Shown here: positions 16,327 to 24,755 of the stretch, piece after piece
How the letters are laid out: each line of letters begins with the position of its first letter
Numbering within the stretch: position 1 is the stretch's first letter
DNA from: DASWED01 sp036394995
GTDB taxonomy: Bacteria > Actinomycetota > UBA4738 > JACQTL01
Direction: 5' to 3'
DNA length: 37,811 bases
Assembly: GCA_036394995.1 (NCBI GenBank)
Contig: DASWED010000095.1
Span: 1-37,811, forward strand
Notes under the pieces: model-generated
The model's input: the letters and a program-made list of their open reading frames with translations, nothing else
What the model was told of the DNA's origin: nothing
The model's database searches: none
Made by a program: the position numbers and the translations under genes

Positions 16327-19110
16327 TCAGGTCGCGGCAGGATGGGCGACCAGGGCCGCCACCGCTCCGCTCGCTGTACGCCATCCCACCGTGATGACTC
16401 CCTCCGCCGTCAGGTCGCCGGAGAGCGGGACCACCACGCCCTTCGATCCCGGACCGGCGAACGGGACGGAGACCTGCCCCACCAGGGCGCTGCCCGTCCA
16501 CGCGGACACGTACGCGGTCCCCTTGCCGGTCGCCTTGAGGGTGAGCGTTGCTTGCGATCCAGACACGGCCGGACCGCTCGACACGTGGACGGTGTCGGTC
16601 GCCGGTGCGGCGGGATCCCCCGACAGCGGCACGCCGCTGTTCACCGACTGGACGATCGACTGCGGCGACTGCACCGACAGCAGCGCGGTGTCGGGCACGA
16701 TGGGGGGCGGGGCCACCACCGGCATCCTGGCCGGCGGAAGGTAACCGGGCATCCGGGCGTGCCCCCACCGGTACGGGTCACCCTGGACGCCTCCCCACAC
16801 CGACCACCCCAGCCGGTTCTGGCCCGTCTTGTCCTGGGTGTCGGAGTCGTAGATGAGGATGTTCAGACCGCTCCTCGACGCCTTGAGCGCCGCCGGGAGG
16901 TCCTTGAACGGGATCTTCACCTCGAGCGTGTACCCCTGGTACGGCGACGTGACGTTCGCCACCACCTGCATCCCCGGCGCCGTCTCCGGGCCCCCCTGAT
17001 GGTTGTCCGCGTCGCGCTCGAAGCAGGGCGGGTTGCCGTGGTCGGGATCGTTCGTCCACGGCAGGATCCCCGTCTTGAACGTGGTGGACGTGTTCTCCGA
17101 ATGGGCCCGCGGGTCGATCGTGATCTCGACCGAGTCGGTCCTCCAGTGCCGCTTGCAGTCCGACGGGTCCAGGGACGTCCCCTGAATGTCGTCGACCACG
17201 TTCACCAGGAAGTACAGGTTCCCGCCGAACCAGGTGATCTTGGCCGAGCCGGACGCGTCCTGCGATCCCATCGTGGGGGTCAGCCCCTCCCACTGCCGGC
17301 TGAGGTCGAGGGACGGGCCCGTGTACTCGCCGTCGCCCTCCACACCGTCGAGCTTCGGTGCCTGCGTTGCGTGGGGGACGGTCGTGGAGGGGACGAGCTC
17401 GAGTCCCGCGTTCTCCCTCCCGGTGGCTCCCTTGCTCGTGGTCGTGATGGTGACCGGGTAGTCGCCGCCGTCGCTGGACGTCGCGAGGGAGGCGTCCGTG
17501 TTCTTCACCGCGAACTTCAGTCGCTTCACCTTGCCGGGAGCGAGCCCCGAGTAGCTCCTGGACGACGGGGTGATCGCGAAGCCGTCGGGCGGCGTGACGG
17601 TCACCCTCCCGGACTGCGTGATCGCGCTGTAGTTCGTCACGGTCACGCCGATCACCCGGCGCTCCCCCGCACCCAGGGAGAGCACGGGGAACACGATGTC
17701 CTCGATCTGGGGCACGCCGACGTGGTTGGCCCACGCCCGGAACTGCGCGACCTGGGCCAGGCGCTGCAGCCGGCCCGCCACAGGCGGCACCACGCCGACC
17801 TTGTGGTCCGTGTACCCGGTCGCGCTCCCGGCGGTGATCGTGGCCCTGACCTTGTTGACGACCGCCTCGGCGCCTTTCGGAATGGCCACTGTGAACGAGG
17901 CGGTCTTCTCCTGGCCGGGCACCAGCGGACCGAGGCTGCCGGTTCCGTTCGACGTCCATCCGTCCGGGAGCTGGAGCGCCACGCTGGCCGCGGGACTCGG
18001 AGATGACCCGCCCCACGTGGCGTGGGCGGTGACGGTGAGGGACGTGCCGGCCACCACGTGGTACCGGCTCACCGTGAGGGAGAGCTCCGTGCCCTTCGGG
18101 AGGCCGCCGGCCGCGCCGTACGTGGCCCCCTCGAACACCGCGTTCACGTCGGGGTTCGTCTCCGAGAACGGGACCCGGCTGTCCACCTGGATGAACGCAG
18201 GACACAGCGCGGCCTCCAGGCCGCCCAGGACCGCTCCCGTGGTCCCGGCGTACCCCTGGGAGGCGTAGTTGCTGAGGGCATCGTTCCCCGCCTTCCACCA
18301 GGGCTCGTTCCACGTCGTGGAGAACCCGTCGTTCGAGAAGCTGTACACGTCGTCGTTCGCGTCCGACGTCCCACCGAACAGCGGGTTGTCCGGCGAGCAG
18401 TCGCCCTCCACGGCGACCGGGAGGAGGCCGCTACTCCCGAGGAGGCTCGTGGCCACCGCCTGCGGCGTGGCGGTGCCGAGGCCCCCCAGGTACAGGCGCT
18501 TGGCCCGCCAGGCCCTCAGTCCCTCGTTCGTGATCTGGGAGCGGAACGCGTTCGGGTTGGCCGCGGCATAGAACCCCTCGATGGCCATCCGCCCGGCGTA
18601 CTGGTGGTTGCCGTGGTTGCCCGGGGAGGGAGCCGGATCCATCGTGACGATGATGTCGGGCTTGGTCTCCCGGATGATCCGGACCACCTTGTCCAGGGTG
18701 GACTCGTGCCCCCACAGCTCCTCGGTGAGGGGCGCGCTGACGGTGTAGTAGAAATCGACCTTGTCCGGGTAGAAGATGTCGTCGACGAGACCGTACGCGA
18801 CCGCCCGGCGCTCTTCGCCCTCGCGGAGCAGGCCGAGGGCGGGACCCTCTTCGGGACCGACAGCGTTCCCGCCACCCTCCCCCCGGGTGATCGTGACCAC
18901 GCCCGATCTCAGGCCGTAGTCCTCGGCCCATTGGCCGAACGCGGTGATGTCGAACCCCTCGTCGTCGGGGTGGGCCCCGATGAACAGGGCGTCGAGGTCG
19001 GTGTTCGCCGCTGAAGCCGCCCCGGCAGGGGCGGCCACGGCGAACAAGAGGTTCGCCACCAGGAGCAGCGGGACGGGGATCAACAGGAACCAGCGGGCAC
19101 GAGCGTTCAT
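16327..19110 (-). CDS. Large secreted PIG-L/LmbE-type deacetylase with NEW3 and CBM9-like domains
   Basis: A 927-aa secreted multidomain protein. The signal peptide (WFLLIPVPLLLVANLLFAV) ends near residue 30. The PIG-L/LmbE deacetylase domain follows, with AHPDDE at 46-51 and the second metal motif in GNHGNHQYAG (His166, His169). Family members remove N-acetyl groups from amino sugars such as GlcNAc-inositol or GlcNAc-PI using zinc. Downstream are Ig-like/NEW3-type repeats (SLTVSRYHVVAGTSLTVTAH; RRVIGVTVTNYSAITQSGRV). A CBM9/DOMON-like module starts near residue 605 (KLDGVEGDGEYTGPSLDLS), followed by a final beta-rich domain. The ATG at 19110 has GGGAGGA seven bases upstream. It lies 112 bases after iolE on the same strand. 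Domain borders are approximate. Confidence 0.82.
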   Translation of the reverse strand: MNARARWFLLIPVPLLLVANLLFAVAAPAGAASAANTDLDALFIGAHPDDEGFDITAFGQWAEDYGLRSGVVTITRGEGGGNAVGPEEGPALGLLREGEERRAVAYGLVDDIFYPDKVDFYYTVSAPLTEELWGHESTLDKVVRIIRETKPDIIVTMDPAPSPGNHGNHQYAGRMAIEGFYAAANPNAFRSQITNEGLRAWRAKRLYLGGLGTATPQAVATSLLGSSGLLPVAVEGDCSPDNPLFGGTSDANDDVYSFSNDGFSTTWNEPWWKAGNDALSNYASQGYAGTTGAVLGGLEAALCPAFIQVDSRVPFSETNPDVNAVFEGATYGAAGGLPKGTELSLTVSRYHVVAGTSLTVTAHATWGGSSPSPAASVALQLPDGWTSNGTGSLGPLVPGQEKTASFTVAIPKGAEAVVNKVRATITAGSATGYTDHKVGVVPPVAGRLQRLAQVAQFRAWANHVGVPQIEDIVFPVLSLGAGERRVIGVTVTNYSAITQSGRVTVTPPDGFAITPSSRSYSGLAPGKVKRLKFAVKNTDASLATSSDGGDYPVTITTTSKGATGRENAGLELVPSTTVPHATQAPKLDGVEGDGEYTGPSLDLSRQWEGLTPTMGSQDASGSAKITWFGGNLYFLVNVVDDIQGTSLDPSDCKRHWRTDSVEITIDPRAHSENTSTTFKTGILPWTNDPDHGNPPCFERDADNHQGGPETAPGMQVVANVTSPYQGYTLEVKIPFKDLPAALKASRSGLNILIYDSDTQDKTGQNRLGWSVWGGVQGDPYRWGHARMPGYLPPARMPVVAPPPIVPDTALLSVQSPQSIVQSVNSGVPLSGDPAAPATDTVHVSSGPAVSGSQATLTLKATGKGTAYVSAWTGSALVGQVSVPFAGPGSKGVVVPLSGDLTAEGVITVGWRTASGAVAALVAHPAAT

Positions 19111-19222
19111 GGTCGGTCCTCCCAGGTGGAGCGCGGGCATGCGGGGTGTCTCTCTACCCGGAGCGGTTTCCCTCCAATCGGCGTTCGTCCTTTCTCTCGT
19201 CCGTCGGGTGTCGGACCTGTCG
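19111..19222 (-). promoter_or_regulatory. Leader between iolE and the deacetylase gene
   Basis: This 112-base gap is the only sizeable one in the minus-strand run from the dehydrogenase to the deacetylase, so the deacetylase may have its own promoter. On the minus strand TTGGAG is followed after about 15 bases by TAGAGA, a possible weak -35/-10 pair. A purine-rich binding site GGGAGGA then precedes the ATG. Readthrough from the iol genes is equally possible. Confidence 0.3.
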
Positions 19223-20137
19223 TCATATGCGCCGTTCCTCCAGGAACCGGCGGTTGCGGGCCTGGGCCGCGGCGGCTTCGGCCACGGGCTCGCCGGGGCC
19301 CGGGATCCGGTCCTGCTCCACGACCAGCCAGCCCCGGTACTCCAGCTCGAACAGCCCTCGGAGCACTCCGTCGATGTCGAGGTCCCCCGTTCCCAGCTCG
19401 CAGAAGGCGCCGCGCCGCCAGACGTCCTCCACCGCGCCCCCCTCCTCCGCGATCCTGTCGAGGACGCCCCGACGCGCGTCCTTGAGGTGGACGTGGTTGA
19501 CCCGGTGCCCCCAGTCGCGGAGCGCCGCGACGGGGTCGCCCCCTCCCAGCAGGAGGTGGCCGGTGTCGAGGCACAGCCCGACGTCGGTTGCCTCCAGGAG
19601 GCGTTCGATCTCCGCCGGCGTCTGGACCCGGGTCCCGGCGTGATGGTGGAACGTCGGCTCGAAGCCGCGTTCGCGGCACCGTTCCGCGGCCGCCCGGACC
19701 GACCTGGCCAGGTGGTCCCAGCCGTCGCGGTCGGGGGGGAGCTCGGGGCGGTTCGACGGACGCGCGCTGGACGCTCCCTGCGGATCGCCGGCGTCGGCGA
19801 TCGTGGGTTTCGGCTGGAAGGCCGCCTCCGCCTCCCCGTTCGCCTCGACGAAGGCATCGAGCACCTCGTCGAGGGCCTCGAGATCCTCCTTCAGCGCGGC
19901 GGGGTCGGTGAGGCGGAACGCGACCCATCCGCCGGCCAGCTGGAGCCCCCTCGACTCCAGCCGCTCGCGGAGGGCCGCGCCCCGCCCGAGGAACCCCGCC
20001 GGCCCGAGGTCGATGCCGTCGTAGCCCGCGTCGCGGACCGCGCCCAGTACCTCCTCGGGCCCCGGGAGCCCCTCGATCCGTCCCACGGTGAGCTCGAACA
20101 CCCCAAAGCTCACCGGCGCGTTCGCCACCCTGATCAC
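19223..20137 (-). CDS. iolE: Inosose dehydratase-like TIM-barrel protein
   Basis: A 304-aa sugar-phosphate isomerase/epimerase-like TIM barrel (AP endonuclease family 2 fold). Features typical of IolE are the start VANAPVSFGVFEL, HHHAGTRVQT (164-173), LCLDTGHLLLGG (DTGH 191-194), NHVHLKD (His215, His217), GTGDLDI (249-255) and the final strand GWLVVEQD (Glu274). These supply the metal site. IolE dehydrates 2-keto-myo-inositol to trihydroxycyclohexanedione. The GTG at 20137 overlaps the iolB stop by four bases and follows GGGGAGG. An insertion at about 101-138, with PKPTIADAGDPQGASSARP, is unusual. Another isomerase of this fold cannot be excluded, but the neighbours argue for IolE. Confidence 0.82.
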   Translation of the reverse strand: MIRVANAPVSFGVFELTVGRIEGLPGPEEVLGAVRDAGYDGIDLGPAGFLGRGAALRERLESRGLQLAGGWVAFRLTDPAALKEDLEALDEVLDAFVEANGEAEAAFQPKPTIADAGDPQGASSARPSNRPELPPDRDGWDHLARSVRAAAERCRERGFEPTFHHHAGTRVQTPAEIERLLEATDVGLCLDTGHLLLGGGDPVAALRDWGHRVNHVHLKDARRGVLDRIAEEGGAVEDVWRRGAFCELGTGDLDIDGVLRGLFELEYRGWLVVEQDRIPGPGEPVAEAAAAQARNRRFLEERRI

Positions 20138-20970
20138 GCGGGCCTCCCCACCATCGGGACCCGCGGGTCCGGAACCGCTCCCTCCCATGAGGCGCGGATC
20201 CACGCGTACCGGGGGTCGTCCGAGGCCGCCAGCGAACGGCGGTCCCCGGCCAGCCCGTTCAGGTAGTACAGGTCGAACCCATGGGGGGCGGCGCTCATGT
20301 GGTACCCGTACGGCACCTGGAGCAGGTCTCCGTCGCCGACCCGCTCGGTGAGATCGAGGCCGTGGCGGGGACTGTACAGGCGCTGCAGGCCGAACCCGTC
20401 CGGCGGCGAGACCCGGAAGTAATAGACCTCCTCGAGGACCGACTCCTCCCCGCCGTCCTCGTCGTGCTTGTGCGGCGGATAGGACGACCAGTTGCCGGAG
20501 GGGGTGAACACCTCCACCACGTGCAGCCGGTGCGCGGGGGCCTCGGACGGCAGGATGTGGTTGATCTGTCTCGTGGCGCTGCCCGCCCCGCGGACCTCCA
20601 CCTCGACGTCCGAGGGGGCGATGCATCGGGCGGGATGCCGTTCCTCGGCCACGGCGCCGGCCACGGCGAGGGTCAGGGTGCGGTCGCCCTCGGCCCGGAA
20701 GCGGTATTCGGCGCCCGGTGGGAGGTACAGCGCCCATGGCATCCCGTCGAACACGGAAGCCCGCCCGGGGAGCTCCCACGTGTTCCCTCCCACGCTCGCT
20801 CGCCCGGAGCCCTGGACGACGACGAAGCAGAGCTCCTCGTCGCCGGTGGTCCCGGAGTGCTTTGCGCCGGCGGGCATCTCGAGCAGCCGCATCGACAGGT
20901 ACTTCCACCCGGCCGTCTCGGGCGTGATCTCGTCCCACCGCCCGGCCCGCTTCAGGAGACGCTCGCTCAC
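20134..20970 (-). CDS. iolB: 5-deoxy-glucuronate isomerase
   Basis: A 278-aa bicupin of the KduI/IolB family. The diagnostic block NWSSYPPHKHDE at about 160-171 carries the metal His167 and His169. EEVYYFR (180-186) supplies the Glu, and GYHMSAAPHG (222-231) the third His. The N-terminal part shows the paired cupin core (EMPAGAKHSGTTGDEELCFV). The enzyme isomerises 5-deoxy-glucuronate to 2-deoxy-5-keto-gluconate in inositol breakdown. Length and motifs match the family. The GTG at 20970 overlaps the iolC stop by four bases (GTGA), with GGGAG upstream; the frame remains open further upstream but that overlaps iolC. This is the most specific marker of inositol catabolism in the window. Confidence 0.93.
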   Translation of the reverse strand: MSERLLKRAGRWDEITPETAGWKYLSMRLLEMPAGAKHSGTTGDEELCFVVVQGSGRASVGGNTWELPGRASVFDGMPWALYLPPGAEYRFRAEGDRTLTLAVAGAVAEERHPARCIAPSDVEVEVRGAGSATRQINHILPSEAPAHRLHVVEVFTPSGNWSSYPPHKHDEDGGEESVLEEVYYFRVSPPDGFGLQRLYSPRHGLDLTERVGDGDLLQVPYGYHMSAAPHGFDLYYLNGLAGDRRSLAASDDPRYAWIRASWEGAVPDPRVPMVGRPA

Positions 20971-21938
20971 GGCGCGCTCCCGGCCGCCACATGCCGATGC
21001 AGGAACGCGTCGAGCTCCTCCGCCGACGGCATCGCCTCGCTGCACGCGAGCGCCCCCGCGACGATGGCTCCGGCGGCGTTGGCACGGGCCAGGGTCACGT
21101 CCAGGGGGTCCCCCCGGAGGATCCCGCGGCACAGGGCGGCCGCGAACGCGTCGCCGGCCCCGAGCCCGTTCACCACCTCCGACCGCATGCCGTCGACCTC
21201 GTGGCGTTCGGAACCCGACACGGCCACCGCGCCGTGTTCGCCCAGCTTCGCCACGACCGTTCCCGGCCCCAGCTCGAGCAGCGCCCGGATGCCCGACTCG
21301 AGATCGCGCTCGCCGGTGGCCTCGGCGATCTCCTCCTCGTTGCCCACCACCACGTCAGACATCCGAACGACCCGCCGAACCACCTCCGGGTACTCGCCGG
21401 GAACGGGCCACAGCACGGGGCGGTGGTCGAGGTCCAGCACCGCGATGCCCTCGCACCCGGCCAGGGAGGCCAGGGTGGCCCGGCGGCTGGGACCGCGGGC
21501 CAGCCCGGTCCCGGACACCACGAGCATCCGAGCGCTCAGCACCTGGAGATCGATGTCCTGCGGACCGATCTCCCAGTCGGGCGCCGAGGGATCCCGGTAG
21601 AACGTGAGCGGGAAGCGGTCGGGAGGCCAGACCTCGCAGAACGCCAGCGGTGTGCGCAGGCGTGGATGCGTGCCCAGCCACCGCACGTCCACCCCCTCCC
21701 CGGCCAGGAACGACCGGATGAACGCGCCGTGGCCGTCCGCGCCGACCGCGCTCACCACCGCCGCGCGGACGCCGAGCCGGGCCAGCCCCGTGGCGACGTT
21801 CGCCGCGAACCCGCCGGCAAACCGCGTGAACGTCCGAACCTCGGCCAGGGGCCTGCGGAGCTCGTTCGGATACAGGTCGGCCCCGACCCTCCCCATGACC
21901 ACGACCTCGGGCGCCGCGGGCGCGCTCGGGTGCGTCAT
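20967..21938 (-). CDS. iolC: 5-dehydro-2-deoxygluconokinase (PfkB family)
   Basis: A 323-aa ribokinase/PfkB kinase. It has the substrate-binding GGFAANVATGLARLG near 42-56, LDLDHRPVLWP at 168-178 (the D-x-RP-x-W form typical of IolC) and the ATP/anion-hole motif NGLGAGDAF at 257-265, with Asp263 as base. It should phosphorylate 2-deoxy-5-keto-gluconate before aldol cleavage. No IolJ aldolase or IolA dehydrogenase gene lies in the window, so the last steps must be encoded elsewhere. It overlaps iolB downstream by four bases and iolD upstream by four. Confidence 0.88.
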   Translation of the reverse strand: MTHPSAPAAPEVVVMGRVGADLYPNELRRPLAEVRTFTRFAGGFAANVATGLARLGVRAAVVSAVGADGHGAFIRSFLAGEGVDVRWLGTHPRLRTPLAFCEVWPPDRFPLTFYRDPSAPDWEIGPQDIDLQVLSARMLVVSGTGLARGPSRRATLASLAGCEGIAVLDLDHRPVLWPVPGEYPEVVRRVVRMSDVVVGNEEEIAEATGERDLESGIRALLELGPGTVVAKLGEHGAVAVSGSERHEVDGMRSEVVNGLGAGDAFAAALCRGILRGDPLDVTLARANAAGAIVAGALACSEAMPSAEELDAFLHRHVAAGSAP

Positions 21939-23734
21939 GGTGGCTGGACCTCCTCACGCTGGGCCTCGTAGGCGGCCCGGCGCTCCTCGAGGTACTCGGG
22001 CACGGGCACGTCCCACCAGCCCACCTTGGACAGCCGGGCGTCCCGACCTTCGGAGGCGGTGAGGACCTCGACCACCGCCGGACCCTCCGCCGCCAGGGCC
22101 CGGCGCAGCGCGTCGGCGACCTCCCCGGGCTTCTCCACCCGTTCGCCCCACGCTCCGAAGGCCCGGGCCACCTGCGAGAAGTCCGGGGAGAACGTCTCGC
22201 CCCCGGCCCGGAACCGGGTGATCTGCTCGTGGTCCGGCCCGTAGGCACCCCGCTGGAGGTTGTTGATGGACTGCCACCCCGAGTTGTTCAGGACGAGGTA
22301 CACGACCGGCATCCCCCACTGGACGGCCGTCGAGAGCTCCTGGACGTTCAGCGCGAAGTCCCCGTCCCCGGCGATGCCCACGACCTGGCGATCCGGGGCC
22401 GCGAGCTTCGCTCCGATGGCCCCGGGCACGGTGAACCCCATCGTTGAGAACCCGCCGCTGGTGATGTGCGTTCGGGGCTCGTAGACCGGGAGCTCCTGGT
22501 ACACCTGGCTCTGGGGGAGTCCGGCCCCGGTCACCACGATCGCGTCCCGATCCAGCACGTCGCGGACCTCGGCCAGGGCCCGCGAGATGGAGACCGGCAC
22601 CGCATCGGACTCGCGGCGGTCGCGCCACGAGGCCATCCAGCGATCCACCGAGGCCCGGATCTCCGCCCGGTGGGCCGCTCGCCGGCCCGGGCCGCCGCCG
22701 TGGGTGCGGAGCCACTCGTTCAGGTCGGACAGGGCCTCCTTCGCATCGGCCACCATGCCGACCTCCGTCGGGAAGTTCTTGCCGATCTCGTTCGGATCGA
22801 GGTCCACGTGGATCAGCCGCGTGGGCGGGATCGAATAGGTCAGCCCGCGCCGGTAGCTCGACGCCGTCCAGTCGACGAACCGGGTGCCCACGGCCAGGAT
22901 CACGTCCGCCGTTCGCAGCATCTCGTTCGCGCAGGACGCCCCGATGTCCCCGGGATGCCAGACGTAGAGCTCGTGGTCCTCGGGGAAAGTGCCCTTGCCC
23001 ATCCAGGTCGTGGCCACCGCGGCCCCGAGGAGTTCGGCCAGCTCGCGCAGCAGGACAGAGGCCCCGGCGGAGATCACGCCACCCCCCGCGACGATGGCCG
23101 GCCGCTCGGCTTCGGCCAGCAGCCGCCCCGCCCGCTCCACCGCGACGGAGGACGGCCGCGACCCGCCGGCCGCCCGGCGAAGCGCCGGGGCCGGGATCTC
23201 GACGTCGGCGGACTCGGCCTGGAGGTCCATGGCCAGGTCCACCAGCACCGGGCCCCGCCGGCCGGAGAGCATCGCGTTGAACGCCCGGTGCAGGGTCCAC
23301 GGCAGCTCGCCGACGTGGGAGGGCTGCCACCACCGCTTCACCACCGGCTCGGCCATGCGCGGGAAGTTCGCCGGGTGGTCCCGTTCGATCTCCTGGAGCA
23401 CGCCGCGGCCCCGCATGTACGTGTGCGGGCTCCCGGTGACGAGCAGGAGCGGGATGCCGTCCACGTACGCCTGTGGCAGCCCGGCCACGGCATTCGCGGC
23501 ACCGGGCCCGATGGACGTGCTCACGGCGAGGGGCCGCCCCGTGACCCGGGCGTACGCATCGGCGATGTGGACCGCGGACTGTTCGTGGACCACGTGGAGG
23601 ACGCGGACGTCGTCCCGGCCGACGAATGCGTCGAGGAGGGCGACGTTGCCGTGGCCCGGGATGGACAGGAGGTACGGCACGCCCTCGCTCGCCAGGACCT
23701 CGGCGACGATCTGTCCCCCGGTGAGCCTAGGCAA
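21935..23734 (-). CDS. iolD: ThDP-dependent enzyme, IolD-like (trihydroxycyclohexanedione hydrolase)
   Basis: A 599-aa three-domain thiamine-diphosphate enzyme. The catalytic Glu is in VVHEQSAVHIADAYARVTG (Glu51). The ThDP motif starts with AGDGDF at 455-460 and ends at LNN 482-484, followed by SINNLQRGAYGP. The SINNLQ segment and the C-terminal GWWDVPVPEYLEERRAAY resemble IolD, whereas the N-terminal half looks like acetolactate synthase. In this operon, hydrolytic ring opening of trihydroxycyclohexanedione (IolD) is the likely job. A divergent carboligase or decarboxylase remains possible. The start is a TTG at 23734 with TGGAGG six bases upstream, inside the last codons of the dehydrogenase (8-base overlap). 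Confidence 0.72.
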   Translation of the reverse strand: MPRLTGGQIVAEVLASEGVPYLLSIPGHGNVALLDAFVGRDDVRVLHVVHEQSAVHIADAYARVTGRPLAVSTSIGPGAANAVAGLPQAYVDGIPLLLVTGSPHTYMRGRGVLQEIERDHPANFPRMAEPVVKRWWQPSHVGELPWTLHRAFNAMLSGRRGPVLVDLAMDLQAESADVEIPAPALRRAAGGSRPSSVAVERAGRLLAEAERPAIVAGGGVISAGASVLLRELAELLGAAVATTWMGKGTFPEDHELYVWHPGDIGASCANEMLRTADVILAVGTRFVDWTASSYRRGLTYSIPPTRLIHVDLDPNEIGKNFPTEVGMVADAKEALSDLNEWLRTHGGGPGRRAAHRAEIRASVDRWMASWRDRRESDAVPVSISRALAEVRDVLDRDAIVVTGAGLPQSQVYQELPVYEPRTHITSGGFSTMGFTVPGAIGAKLAAPDRQVVGIAGDGDFALNVQELSTAVQWGMPVVYLVLNNSGWQSINNLQRGAYGPDHEQITRFRAGGETFSPDFSQVARAFGAWGERVEKPGEVADALRRALAAEGPAVVEVLTASEGRDARLSKVGWWDVPVPEYLEERRAAYEAQREEVQPP

Positions 23735-24755
23735 CGGCGGCCTCCAGGTCGATCACGGCCTTCACCGCGCGCCCCTCGCGCAGGGCATCCACCGCCGCGG
23801 GCAACGAGCTCAGCGGGCCGTGGTGCGTGATCATGGGCCTCGCATCGAACAGCCCCCGCTCCAGGACCCGGATGGCCTTCGGGAACACGTCCCGGCCCAC
23901 GTAGGTCCCGACCACCGTCAGCTCGTTGCGCGTCAGGTCGAACGGCCGGACCCGGGCCGAGGCGTTGGCGTTCATCCCGAACAGCAGCACGCGGCCGGCG
24001 CGTCGGGCCGAAGCGACGGCGGGCTCGAAGAGCGAGCCCACCGCGTCGACAGCGACGGACGCGCCGTCGCCGTCGGTCGCTTCACGGATCGCCGCCACCG
24101 CGTCCCCGGCTCCCGGGTCGACCAGGACGTCGGCGCCCATCTGCTTGGCCACGTCACGGCGAGCGTCGGAGGGTTCGACCACGATCACTCGCCCCGCCCC
24201 CGCCGCCCGGAACAGGGCCAGGAACAGCAGCCCGACGGGACCCGCTCCGAACACCGCGACGTCCTCCCCGGGAACGACCGCGGCTTGCTCGACGCCGTTG
24301 ATCACACACGACAGCGGCTCGGTCAACGCGGCCACCTCCGGCGCGATGTCGCGCCGGATCGGGTGACACGCCCTCGCCGGCGCCACCGCGAACCGGGCCA
24401 GGCCGCCGTCGGTGAAGATGCCGAGGGTGGTGAACCGTTCGCAGTGGTTGGCGAGTCCCCGCCGGCACCACCGGCACGATCCGCAGGACAGGTTCGACGC
24501 GACGGCGACCCGTCCGCCCCGCTCCACGCCCAGGGCCTCCGGGCCGGCGTCGTGGACGATGCCCACGAACTCGTGCCCGAGCACGACTCCCGGCGTGGCC
24601 GGGTGCCCGGGCGGGACCTCGAGGATGTGGAGGTCGGTCCCGCAGATGCCACACGCCTCCACCCGGATCAGCACGTCGTCCGGGTGGCGAACGGACGGGA
24701 CGGGCCGCTCGACGAGCGCGAGCCGGCCGTCTCCGTCGAAGACCGCTGCAGGCAT
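23727..24755 (-). CDS. Zinc-dependent medium-chain alcohol/polyol dehydrogenase
   Basis: A 342-aa MDR dehydrogenase. The catalytic zinc ligands are Cys38 (GICGTD), His61 (GHEFVG) and probably Glu146. The structural zinc is held by four Cys at 91, 94, 97 and 105 (CGSCRWCRRGLANHC). The NAD(P) motif is VFGAGPVG at 168-175. By position it probably oxidises inositol, a keto-inositol or another polyol at the head of the iol pathway; no Gfo/Idh/MocA-type IolG is present. MDR enzymes occur in some inositol pathways, such as Thermotoga. The family-typical start MPAAVFDGDGRLALVE places the ATG at 24755. An ATG 45 bases upstream (24800) lies inside a putative operator and is less likely. Confidence 0.82.
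   Translation of the reverse strand: MPAAVFDGDGRLALVERPVPSVRHPDDVLIRVEACGICGTDLHILEVPPGHPATPGVVLGHEFVGIVHDAGPEALGVERGGRVAVASNLSCGSCRWCRRGLANHCERFTTLGIFTDGGLARFAVAPARACHPIRRDIAPEVAALTEPLSCVINGVEQAAVVPGEDVAVFGAGPVGLLFLALFRAAGAGRVIVVEPSDARRDVAKQMGADVLVDPGAGDAVAAIREATDGDGASVAVDAVGSLFEPAVASARRAGRVLLFGMNANASARVRPFDLTRNELTVVGTYVGRDVFPKAIRVLERGLFDARPMITHHGPLSSLPAAVDALREGRAVKAVIDLEAAVA

Noticed and set aside
13675..18006. A plus-strand open frame of more than 1400 codons
   Set aside because: It crosses genes on both strands, is extremely Arg/His/Gly/Pro-rich and has no domains. It is the antisense or off-frame shadow of the acyl-CoA synthetase, propeller and deacetylase genes in GC-rich DNA.
16327..19110. 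Mycothiol biosynthesis deacetylase MshB
   Set aside because: It has a signal peptide and about 650 residues of additional extracellular domains, so it does not fit a cytosolic biosynthetic enzyme. The shared HPDDE motif only shows the family.
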